From: JANMZR01 sp031383555
GTDB taxonomy: Bacteria; Bacteroidota; Bacteroidia; Cytophagales; Spirosomataceae
Assembly (NCBI GenBank): GCA_031383555.1
Contig: JANMZR010000290.1
Coordinates: forward strand, 1 to 10,953
DNA: 10,953 bases
Reading direction: 5' to 3'
Shown here in pieces: positions 1-5,640 of this stretch (position 1 is its first letter; every line of letters begins with the position of its first letter). A program made the position numbers and the translations under genes. The notes beneath the pieces were generated by a model, which was given only the letters and a program-made list of their open reading frames with translations, was not told the DNA's origin and made no database searches.

Positions 1-30
1 CAGAACCCGGCTTATCGGCTTAATCTTTTT

Positions 31-92
31 TTTAAAATAGGCAAAGAGTTTTTAAATAGGCAAAGAGTAAGAAAAGGCAGAGAGGCAAAGAG
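31..92. repeat. Degenerate GGCAAAGA-type short repeats upstream of rpsP
   Basis: A near-exact direct repeat (31-49 and 51-68) ends in AGGCAAAGAGT. It is followed by further copies of the core at 76-83 (GGCAGAGA) and 84-91 (GGCAAAGA), giving an approximate 8-bp phase from position 60 onward. No gene lies across it. The core is the reverse complement of the TTGCCT core in the array at 176-215, so the two could pair. It is one of several 8-bp-period intergenic arrays in the window. Confidence 0.6.
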
Positions 93-175
93 AAATGACT
101 GCAATTTAAATGTAAATTTCAATTTAAGTTTATGTCAATACTAAGCCCACTATTCGAAAGAAGTCTAATTGCTCT

Positions 176-215
176 ATTGCCTTCTTGCCTCCTTGCCTTA
201 TTGCCTCATTGCCTC
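176..215. repeat. Five tandem 8-bp units, consensus ATTGCCTC
   Basis: Five consecutive 8-bp units are readable: ATTGCCTT, CTTGCCTC, CTTGCCTT, ATTGCCTC, ATTGCCTC. The array ends about 27 bp before the -33 box of the rpsP promoter. An open frame runs through it on the + strand, but its translation is a low-complexity Leu/Pro/Cys string and it overlaps the rpsP start, so it is not called as a gene. Confidence 0.75.
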
Positions 216-241
216 CTAAAAAAACTATTTTCACACCATCC

Positions 242-273
242 TTTGCATTTTCCAATTATTTTCACTAATTTTG
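242..273 (+). promoter_or_regulatory. Bacteroidetes-type promoter of rpsP
   Basis: TTTG at 242-245 and TAATTTTG at 266-273 are separated by 20 bp. This matches the known Bacteroidetes sigma-70 consensus (-33 TTTG and -7 TAnnTTTG, about 20 bp apart) with no mismatch. Transcription would start near 280, leaving a leader of roughly 45-50 nt before the rpsP ATG at 328. Position and orientation fit a gene that needs strong constitutive expression. The exact start site is inferred. Confidence 0.65.
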
Positions 274-294
274 CACCTCAAATTTTAAAACACA

Positions 295-311
295 GAGGGA
301 CGGGTTCCCTC
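295..311 (+). promoter_or_regulatory. Leader hairpin before rpsP
   Basis: GAGGGA (295-300) pairs perfectly with TCCCTC (306-311) around the 5-nt loop CGGGT. It ends 16 nt before the rpsP start codon and lies inside the predicted leader. It is the only GC-rich element in an AT-rich region and has no T-run, so it is not a terminator. It could affect translation initiation or act as an autoregulatory site for S16. That role is inference, and I cannot match it to a named leader family. Confidence 0.4.
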
Positions 312-327
312 GCTAAAACCGCTCATT

Positions 328-1281
328 ATGGCCGTTAAAATCAGATTAGCACGTCGAGGACGTAAAAAATTAGCGATGTATGACATCGTAGTAGCCGATT
401 CAAAAGCACCACGTGATGGTCGCTTCATCGAGAAAATCGGAACTTACAATCCAAATACAAATCCAGCAACCATCAATTTATTAGATGATGCAGCCTTTAA
501 ATGGGTAATGGTAGGTGCGCAACCAACCGAAACAGTGAAAGCGATGCTTTCTTATAAAGGTTTATTGTTCAAAAAACACCTTGCAATTGGTGTCGCTAAA
601 GGTGCAATTACGCAAGAAGTTGCTGATGCACGTTTGGAAGAGTGGATGAACGCAAAAGCATCTAAAATATCAGGAAAAGTTGAAGGACTAGCTGATAAGA
701 AAGATAAAGTAGCAAAAGCTCGTAAGGAAGCTGAAATTAAAGTTAGCGCTGCAAGAGCCGATGCAATTGTTAAGAAAAATACCGTAGTAGAAGAAGTTGT
801 AGCTGATGCTGAAGAAACTCAAGAAGTAGCGGCTGAGGCTGCTGCTGAAGATGTAGTAACTGAGGTGGCTGTTGACGTAGTTCCAGAAGTAGTAGCTGAG
901 ACGCAAGCTGAGGTGGCTGTTGAGGAAGTTCCAGAAGTAGTGGCTGCGGCGCAAGCTGAGGTAGTTGCTGAAGAAGTTCCAGAAGTAGTGGCTGAGGCAC
1001 AAGCTGAGGTGGCTATTGAGGAAGTTTCAGATGTAGTAGCTGAGGTACAAGCTGAGGTGGCTATTGAGGAAGTTTCTGAAGTAGTAGCTGAGGCGCAAGC
1101 TGAGGTGGCTGTTGAAGAAGTTCCAGAAGTAGTGGCTGAAGAACAAATTGAAGTGGCTGTCGAAGAAGTTCCAGAAGTTGTGGCTGAGACACAAGCTGAG
1201 GTGGCTGTTGAGGAAGTTCCAGAAGTAGTAGCTGAGGCACAAGCTGAGGTTGAATCTACTGATGAAGCTCCTAAAGCCTAA
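328..1281 (+). CDS. rpsP: 30S ribosomal protein bS16 with long repetitive acidic C-terminal tail
   Basis: S16 is a small-subunit ribosomal protein that binds 16S rRNA early in 30S assembly. The first ~85 residues are a canonical S16 domain: it begins MAVKIRLARRGRKK, followed by YDIVVADSKAPRDGRFIEKIGTYNP and an LSYKGLLFKKHL segment. A Lys-rich linker (about 108-150) follows, then an acidic Ala/Val/Glu tail. Residues 178-305 are eight 16-residue repeats, consensus AEVAVEEVPEVVAEAQ, with a more degenerate relative at 150-165. The protein ends in a short unique piece, ESTDEAPKA. At 317 aa it is three to four times the length of the minimal family member. Moderately extended tails are common in Bacteroidetes S16, but this repeat run is long. 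The ATG at 328 gives the standard N-terminus. It heads the rpsP-rimM-trmD cluster and has its own promoter at 242-273. The function of the tail is unknown. Confidence 0.95.
   Translation: MAVKIRLARRGRKKLAMYDIVVADSKAPRDGRFIEKIGTYNPNTNPATINLLDDAAFKWVMVGAQPTETVKAMLSYKGLLFKKHLAIGVAKGAITQEVADARLEEWMNAKASKISGKVEGLADKKDKVAKARKEAEIKVSAARADAIVKKNTVVEEVVADAEETQEVAAEAAAEDVVTEVAVDVVPEVVAETQAEVAVEEVPEVVAAAQAEVVAEEVPEVVAEAQAEVAIEEVSDVVAEVQAEVAIEEVSEVVAEAQAEVAVEEVPEVVAEEQIEVAVEEVPEVVAETQAEVAVEEVPEVVAEAQAEVESTDEAPKA
859..1242 (+). repeat. Eight 48-bp in-frame tandem repeats in rpsP
   Basis: Units lie at 859, 907, 955, 1003, 1051, 1099, 1147 and 1195, each exactly 48 bp and each coding for 16 residues. Units 4 and 5 share the variant IEEVS in place of VEEVP, which suggests one arose from the other by duplication. 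No unit contains a stop or an indel, so the reading frame is maintained. The open frames on the opposite strand here are by-products of the repeat. Confidence 0.95.
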
Positions 1282-1303
1282 AAATATCTTTTTTGAAAAG
1301 AAA

Positions 1304-1339
1304 AAAAATACAGACTTATGAAAATGGGTCTGTATTTTT
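1304..1339 (+). terminator. Hairpin terminator or attenuator after rpsP
   Basis: The arm at 1304-1315 (AAAAATACAGAC) pairs perfectly with 1328-1339 (GTCTGTATTTTT) around a 12-nt loop, 12 bp in all, and the 3' arm ends in a T-run. It begins 22 nt after the rpsP stop. It probably ends part of the rpsP transcription, so that more S16 is made than RimM and TrmD. The stem has only three GC pairs, so some read-through is likely. No second promoter was found before rimM. Confidence 0.65.
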
Positions 1340-1386
1340 GTTTTATATGAAATTAGTTGTATTTCATTTATTTTGAAAATATAAAA

Positions 1387-1923
1387 ATGACAAAAGACGA
1401 TTGTTACGAAGTGGGTTATATTGTAAAAACACATGGGCTTAAAGGTGAAGTTGGCGTGCATTTAGATGTTGACAATCCTTCAGATTATGCTGAAATAGAT
1501 GGGTTGTTAATTGAGAAAAATGGCGAGTTAATTCCCCATTTTGTTGAAAGAATAAGGATTAATGTTGATAAAGCCATCGTGAAATTTGAAGGAATCAATA
1601 GAATTGAAGATGCTGAACCTTTAGTTCGCAAAACTTTGTATTTAAGTCTTGACCAATTGGATGAGCTGAAGGACGACCAATTTTATTATCACGAAATCAT
1701 TGGTTATCAGATAGTTGACGAGCACAAAGGTGCTTTAGGAATAATTAAAACTATTTATAATCAGCCACATCAAGACCTAATAGCAATGGATTATATGGAA
1801 AAAGAGGTACTGATTCCTATTAGCCATGAGCATGTTTTAAAAGCCAATCATGAAAAAAAGGAATTAGTGGTCAACTTGCCGGATGGACTTATAGAAATTT
1901 ATTTGGATGAAAAGGCCTCCTAA
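1387..1923 (+). CDS. rimM: Ribosome maturation factor RimM
   Basis: RimM helps mature the 30S subunit (3' head domain of 16S rRNA) and binds protein S19. The 178-residue product has the two usual domains. The N-terminal RimM barrel (about residues 5-85) contains VGYIVKTHGLKGEV and FEGINRIEDAEPLVRKTLYL. The C-terminal PRC-barrel (about 95-172) begins YYHEIIGYQIVDE and ends VLIPISHEHVLK...LVVNLPDGLIEIYL. The ATG at 1387 was chosen. A TTG at 1357 would add ten unconserved residues, while MTKDDCYEVGYIV matches normal family N-termini. It lies 105 bp after rpsP, behind a terminator-like hairpin, and 29 bp before trmD, so rimM and trmD are almost certainly co-transcribed. Confidence 0.95.
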   Translation: MTKDDCYEVGYIVKTHGLKGEVGVHLDVDNPSDYAEIDGLLIEKNGELIPHFVERIRINVDKAIVKFEGINRIEDAEPLVRKTLYLSLDQLDELKDDQFYYHEIIGYQIVDEHKGALGIIKTIYNQPHQDLIAMDYMEKEVLIPISHEHVLKANHEKKELVVNLPDGLIEIYLDEKAS

Positions 1924-1952
1924 CCCCTGGGCAATAAAAAAAATTTAAAATC

Positions 1953-2627
1953 ATGAAAATCGATATTATAAGTTGTGTGCCCAATCTTTTGAATAGCTTT
2001 TTTGAGCACTCAATATTAAAGCGTGCACAAAATGCTAATGTCGTTAAAGTAAATGTTATAAACCTTCGAGATTATTCAACAAAAAAGAATGCGCAAATTG
2101 ACGATTATTCATTTGGAGGCGGTGCTGGGATGGTTTTAGGTATAGAAACCATTGCCAATTGTATTCGTGCTTTACAAAAAACCACAAATTATGATGAAAT
2201 AATTTACACCACACCAGATGGAGAAGTTTTCAACCAAAAAAAAGCTAATTCTTTATCACTTTTGCAAAATATAATTATACTTTGCGGACACTATAAGGGT
2301 ATCGATCAGCGGGTTAGAGATCATTTTATCACTAAAGAAATCAGCATTGGAGATTATGTGCTTTCAGGAGGAGAAATAGCCGCTGCAGCTATGACAGACG
2401 CAATAGTTAGGCTTGTACCAGGTGCCATCAACGATGAAACTTCAGCTTTAACAGATTCCTTTCAAGATGGATTATTAGCACCTCCCGTATATACACGCCC
2501 AGCTGAATGGGAAGGCTTGAAAGTACCAGATATATTGCTTTCTGGCCATGAAGCAAAAATTGAAGATTGGAGAATGGAGCAATCCTTAGAAAGAACAAGA
2601 CGATTAAGACCTGATTTGTTAAGCTAA
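1953..2627 (+). CDS. trmD: tRNA (guanine-N1)-methyltransferase TrmD
   Basis: TrmD uses S-adenosylmethionine to methylate N1 of G37, next to the anticodon, in tRNAs with G at 36-37. This prevents +1 frameshifting and is essential in most bacteria. The 224-residue protein is a SPOUT (trefoil-knot) enzyme acting as a dimer. Visible motifs are FGGGAGMV (54-61), LCGHYKGIDQRV (110-121), ISIGDYVLSGGE (130-141), PPVYTRPAEWEG (177-188) and VPDILLSGHEAKIEDWR (191-207). Arg153 and Asp168 have the spacing of the catalytic Arg154 and Asp169 known from enterobacterial TrmD. It starts at ATG 1953, 29 bp after rimM. The often-linked rplS does not follow. The next gene is convergent, ending 37 bp away, with no obvious terminator between them. 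Confidence 0.96.
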   Translation: MKIDIISCVPNLLNSFFEHSILKRAQNANVVKVNVINLRDYSTKKNAQIDDYSFGGGAGMVLGIETIANCIRALQKTTNYDEIIYTTPDGEVFNQKKANSLSLLQNIIILCGHYKGIDQRVRDHFITKEISIGDYVLSGGEIAAAAMTDAIVRLVPGAINDETSALTDSFQDGLLAPPVYTRPAEWEGLKVPDILLSGHEAKIEDWRMEQSLERTRRLRPDLLS

Positions 2628-2664
2628 TTTAAAAATAAGATTATTAATTAGTTACAAATTTCAA

Positions 2665-4212
2665 TTATCTATTTTTCAATTCTTTTTTTAAAATTTTACC
2701 AGTAGCGCTCATTGGTAATGCTTCTAAAAATTCAACAAATCGTGGATATTTATAAGCTGCTATTTTTTCTTTCGACCAGGCAATCAGTTCATTTTCAGAT
2801 ACATTTTGGTCTGGTTTCAATACAACATAAGCCTTTATTTCTTCACCAAATTGCTCATCAGGAATTCCAATTACTGCAACAAGTGAAACTGAAGAATGTT
2901 GTATCATCATTTCCTCTACCTCACGGGGGTATACATTAAAGCCTCCACGTATAATCATATCTTTGGTACGATCCACAATAAAATAAAAACCTTCTTCATC
3001 TTTTATTGCAATATCACCAGAATGTAGCCAGCCATTTTTTATCGTTTCGGTATTGGCTTCCGGTTTATTATAGTAGCCTTTCATTACATTATGTCCACGA
3101 TAAAGCAACTCACCTTTTTCACCGACTGGCACTTCATTTCCTTCCAAATCAACCAATTTCACTTCGACACCCCAAACTGGTTTACCAATTGAGCCAGGTT
3201 TTGTACCTGAAGCCAATTGATTAAAAGTAACGACAGGGGAGCCTTCCGACATGCCATATCCTTCTAAAATTGATACATTAAATTTCTTTTGAAAGTCTTC
3301 CAATACTTTAACTGGCAAAGCTGCACCTCCAGAAACTGCCATTTTTAAGTTTTTTGCTATTTTTTGGATGTCAAATTCTTTTCCTTGGTAATTCAACAAA
3401 CCCCAATACATGGTGGGCACACCACCAAAAATGGTGATTTCATGTTTTTCTAATAATGTAAATACCGTTTCTGCATCAAATTTTGGCAATAAAATACCAT
3501 GGCCACCTTTATATAAACTGGCGTTCATCATACAAGTCATTGCAAAAATATGAAATAATGGAAGCACAATTAAGGTGCGATCGTCAGCAGTATTTTGAAA
3601 TAAATCGGCACAAAGCACCGCATTACAAAAAAGGTTTGAATGAGAAAGTTCCGCACCTTTTGGCTTTCCAGTTGTGCCCGATGTATAAATTATGATGGCA
3701 GTATCGTCAGCTGATGTTCTTGCAGTTTCAAAAGTATAAGGTTGATTTGTTATTAATTGACCAAAAGTTTCAATACCTTCAAATGGTGAGGAATCGGCTG
3801 CATTTGGCATTATGACAATAAAGTCTTTACATTTCTCCGCTCTTTTAAAACCTTCGTAACCCATACTTGCCATTTGCAATTCGACTGAACCAATAAAACA
3901 AAAATAAGCTTTGGCCTCAGAATCGGATAAATGATAGGCAATTTCATCTTCTTTCAACAATACACTTAAAGGCACTACTACTGCCCCAGCTTTGAGAATT
4001 CCGAAATATATAATTGGGAAATAAGGCAAATTAAAACAACTTAAAGCAACTTTGTCACCAGGCAGTATTCCATTAGTGATCAATAAATTAGCCACTTGAT
4101 TCGCAGCTGCATTGGTTTGAGAATAGGTTAATGATTTATCAGCAAATGTAAATGCTGGTTTGTTTGGGTAGCGCCTTGCACTATCTTCGAGAATAACTGA
4201 AAGGTTTAACAT
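2665..4212 (-). CDS. AMP-forming acyl-CoA synthetase (FadD-like long-chain fatty-acid-CoA ligase)
   Basis: This is an ANL-superfamily enzyme that activates a carboxylic acid, probably a medium- or long-chain fatty acid, with ATP and CoA via an acyl-adenylate. At 515 residues it is normal for the FadD/FadD13 type. The core motifs are intact: phosphate-binding loop YTSGTTGKPKG (176-186), GYGMSE (318-323), GWLHSGD (394-400), DRTKDMIIRGGFNVYPREVE (414-433), and the C-terminal SATGK with the adenylation lysine Lys506. There is no signal peptide or membrane segment, so it should be cytosolic or membrane-associated. The ATG at 4210-4212 starts a typical N-terminus. It lies 111 bp downstream of the ketoacyl synthase III-like gene on the same strand, across a repeat-filled gap, and is probably co-transcribed with it. 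Chain length and substrate cannot be read from the sequence. A 4-coumarate-CoA-ligase-like aryl substrate is less likely but not excluded. Confidence 0.88.
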   Translation of the reverse strand: MLNLSVILEDSARRYPNKPAFTFADKSLTYSQTNAAANQVANLLITNGILPGDKVALSCFNLPYFPIIYFGILKAGAVVVPLSVLLKEDEIAYHLSDSEAKAYFCFIGSVELQMASMGYEGFKRAEKCKDFIVIMPNAADSSPFEGIETFGQLITNQPYTFETARTSADDTAIIIYTSGTTGKPKGAELSHSNLFCNAVLCADLFQNTADDRTLIVLPLFHIFAMTCMMNASLYKGGHGILLPKFDAETVFTLLEKHEITIFGGVPTMYWGLLNYQGKEFDIQKIAKNLKMAVSGGAALPVKVLEDFQKKFNVSILEGYGMSEGSPVVTFNQLASGTKPGSIGKPVWGVEVKLVDLEGNEVPVGEKGELLYRGHNVMKGYYNKPEANTETIKNGWLHSGDIAIKDEEGFYFIVDRTKDMIIRGGFNVYPREVEEMMIQHSSVSLVAVIGIPDEQFGEEIKAYVVLKPDQNVSENELIAWSKEKIAAYKYPRFVEFLEALPMSATGKILKKELKNR

Positions 4213-4218
4213 GATTTG

Positions 4219-4255
4219 TAATTGGTTAATTGGTTATTGGGTAATTGGTTAATAG
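4219..4255. repeat. 8-bp TAATTGGT tandem array
   Basis: Units are TAATTGGT at 4219-4226 and 4227-4234, a 7-bp variant TATTGGG (4235-4241), TAATTGGT at 4242-4249 and a partial TAATAG. It lies just upstream of the acyl-CoA synthetase start codon (4212), inside its predicted leader. The unit differs from that of the neighbouring array at 4273-4322 although both have the same period. Confidence 0.7.
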
Positions 4256-4272
4256 AAACTGACAAACTCTCA

Positions 4273-4322
4273 ATCAAAATAACAAACTCGCAAACTTTCA
4301 AACTTTCAAACTCTCAAACTTT
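4273..4322. repeat. 8-bp CAAACTTT tandem array abutting the ketoacyl synthase stop
   Basis: Clear copies lie at 4283 (CAAACTCG), 4291 (CAAACTTT), 4299 (CAAACTTT), 4307 (CAAACTCT) and 4315 (CAAACTTT). A weaker unit (ATCAAAAT at 4273-4280) stays in phase. The array ends one base before the stop codon of the - strand gene at 4324. On the - strand each unit shows TTTG. This resembles the -33 box, but no matching -7 box at the right spacing was found. Confidence 0.75.
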
Positions 4323-4323
4323 T

Positions 4324-5394
4324 CTAAAACTGATAAACAACCGCATTGCAATGCATACCAGCGCCAACTGAGGCAAATACAACTTTATTGCCAGGTTTAA
4401 TTGAATAGCCGTCAAGCTTCCCTTTCATTATCAAATCAAGCATCGTGGGTATGGTAGCAACAGATGTATTTCCAGTAAACTGAATAATAACCGGAATTTT
4501 ACCTTCAAAGGATGAATTTTCTTTACCATATAATCCAGCTAAATTATTAGCAATAGCTGCAAGCATTTTGCCATTGGCTTGGTGAAATAAAAACATATCA
4601 ATATCATCAACGTCCATATTTGCTTTATCGAGGGCCTTTTTGATCACCTGGGGTAGCCAAGTAGTCGCATATTTATATACTTCTTTTCCATTCATATGCA
4701 AATAGCAAGCACCAACAAGGCCGGGTTCATTATTTGATTTACCTAAATAAATACTTGTCATATCGTCATTGGCATGAGAAAAAGTAGCCGATGAAATAAA
4801 TCCAGCGCTGCCTGAATCATCCGTTTTTGAAACAATACAAGCTCCGCAGCCATCTGCAAATATCATTGAATCTAAATCATGTGGGTCAACCAAACGGGAG
4901 GCTACTTCCACCCCTACTACTAAAATATTATTTCCCTCCCCCATTTGTATCGATTGGTGTGCCTGCACAATACCTTGCACCCAACCCGGGCAGCCAAATA
5001 ATATATCATAAGCAAAGCATTCGTGATTGGTGGAGTTAATTCTATTTTTCAATAAGGCTGCCATATTGGGAACAGGATGCCAGGCTTTATGCCCAACTAT
5101 CATATTACCCGCATTATGAGCAACTATAATTCCATCAATATCGTTAACTTCTAGTTTTGCATCAGCAATAGTTTTGAGAGAAGTTTCTGCCATAAATGGC
5201 ACAGAATCTTGATCGAAAGGGACGTATCGACGTTCAGAAATTCCAGTGATAGTTTGTAATTTTTCAATTACCTCTGCCATAGGCTTTTCATTTTTCACAC
5301 CTTCTTTATCATAAAATTCTCTTTCTAAAAAATAGCTGTTTTTTACAACCATTTCGGGTAAAACGGTACCAGTGCCTGTAATTTTAGTTTTCAA
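4324..5394 (-). CDS. Ketoacyl-ACP synthase III (FabH)-like condensing enzyme
   Basis: This thiolase-fold condensing enzyme would join an acyl thioester to a malonyl-type extender. The 356-residue protein has the Cys-His-Asn catalytic set of the KAS III family: Cys135 in DILFGCPGW, His271 in FHQANGK and Asn309 in FTGNTSVATIP. Other family signs are the N-terminal KITGTGTVLPE, FADGCGA (179-185) and a C-terminal glycine loop SVGAG (342-346). The start is TTG (5392-5394). The codon immediately upstream in frame is TAA, so it cannot begin earlier, and the first internal ATG (residue 15) would remove the conserved first strand. It is followed, 111 bp on, by an acyl-CoA synthetase on the same strand, suggesting a lipid-related unit. 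It is somewhat longer than housekeeping FabH, and GCPGW replaces the usual ACAGF around the cysteine, so a specialised role is possible. The exact product is unknown. Confidence 0.85.
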   Translation of the reverse strand: MKTKITGTGTVLPEMVVKNSYFLEREFYDKEGVKNEKPMAEVIEKLQTITGISERRYVPFDQDSVPFMAETSLKTIADAKLEVNDIDGIIVAHNAGNMIVGHKAWHPVPNMAALLKNRINSTNHECFAYDILFGCPGWVQGIVQAHQSIQMGEGNNILVVGVEVASRLVDPHDLDSMIFADGCGACIVSKTDDSGSAGFISSATFSHANDDMTSIYLGKSNNEPGLVGACYLHMNGKEVYKYATTWLPQVIKKALDKANMDVDDIDMFLFHQANGKMLAAIANNLAGLYGKENSSFEGKIPVIIQFTGNTSVATIPTMLDLIMKGKLDGYSIKPGNKVVFASVGAGMHCNAVVYQF

Positions 5395-5476
5395 TTAATT
5401 TTATGTTTAGATTAATGTAGTATTTATATAATATTTTCTTTATTTTTTTTGTAATTTCTATAATTGTAAAAATACA

Positions 5477-5507
5477 AAAAAAGGGGACAATATCTGTCCC
5501 CTTTTTT
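5477..5507 (-). terminator. Strong intrinsic terminator after the TonB receptor gene
   Basis: A perfect 13-bp stem: AAAAAAGGGGACA (5477-5489) pairs with TGTCCCCTTTTTT (5495-5507) around the 5-nt loop ATATC. The A and T runs make it work on either strand. It lies about 134 nt past the receptor stop codon (5641) and 83 bp before the ketoacyl synthase start (5394), so it separates the two - strand transcripts. No consensus -33/-7 promoter was recognisable in the remaining 5395-5476. Confidence 0.88.
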
Positions 5508-5640
5508 ATATATTATATTTAAGTTTGGGTGAGCAATAATTCCAATTTGACTTAGATAATAAAGCCCAAAATGAATATAATAAAAAGACCACCTAGCAGT
5601 TTAAATATACTTGAATTTGCTATAAATGATACATAAGAAA

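Noticed and set aside
1..33. Possible terminator of an upstream gene (CGGCTTA direct repeat then T-run)
   Set aside because: The CGGCTTA copies are direct, not inverted, and only a 3-bp stem can form. The other half may lie outside the window, so it cannot be supported.
132..338. A 68-codon + strand open frame before rpsP
   Set aside because: It runs through the TTGCCT repeat array, gives a low-complexity product, overlaps the rpsP start and also covers the rpsP promoter.
688..1461. Open frames on the - strand opposite the rpsP repeats
   Set aside because: They are by-products of the 48-bp repeats in the real gene. Their sequences simply mirror the repeat unit in another frame.
4324..5394. 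Ketoacyl synthase as a pseudogene because it lacks an ATG start
   Set aside because: All catalytic residues and the full fold are intact, and TTG is a valid bacterial start.
2665..5394. A flexirubin/dialkylresorcinol or long-chain olefin biosynthesis cluster
   Set aside because: The expected partners (aromatase, acyl carrier proteins, reductases, OleB/OleD-type enzymes) are absent. Only two genes are present.
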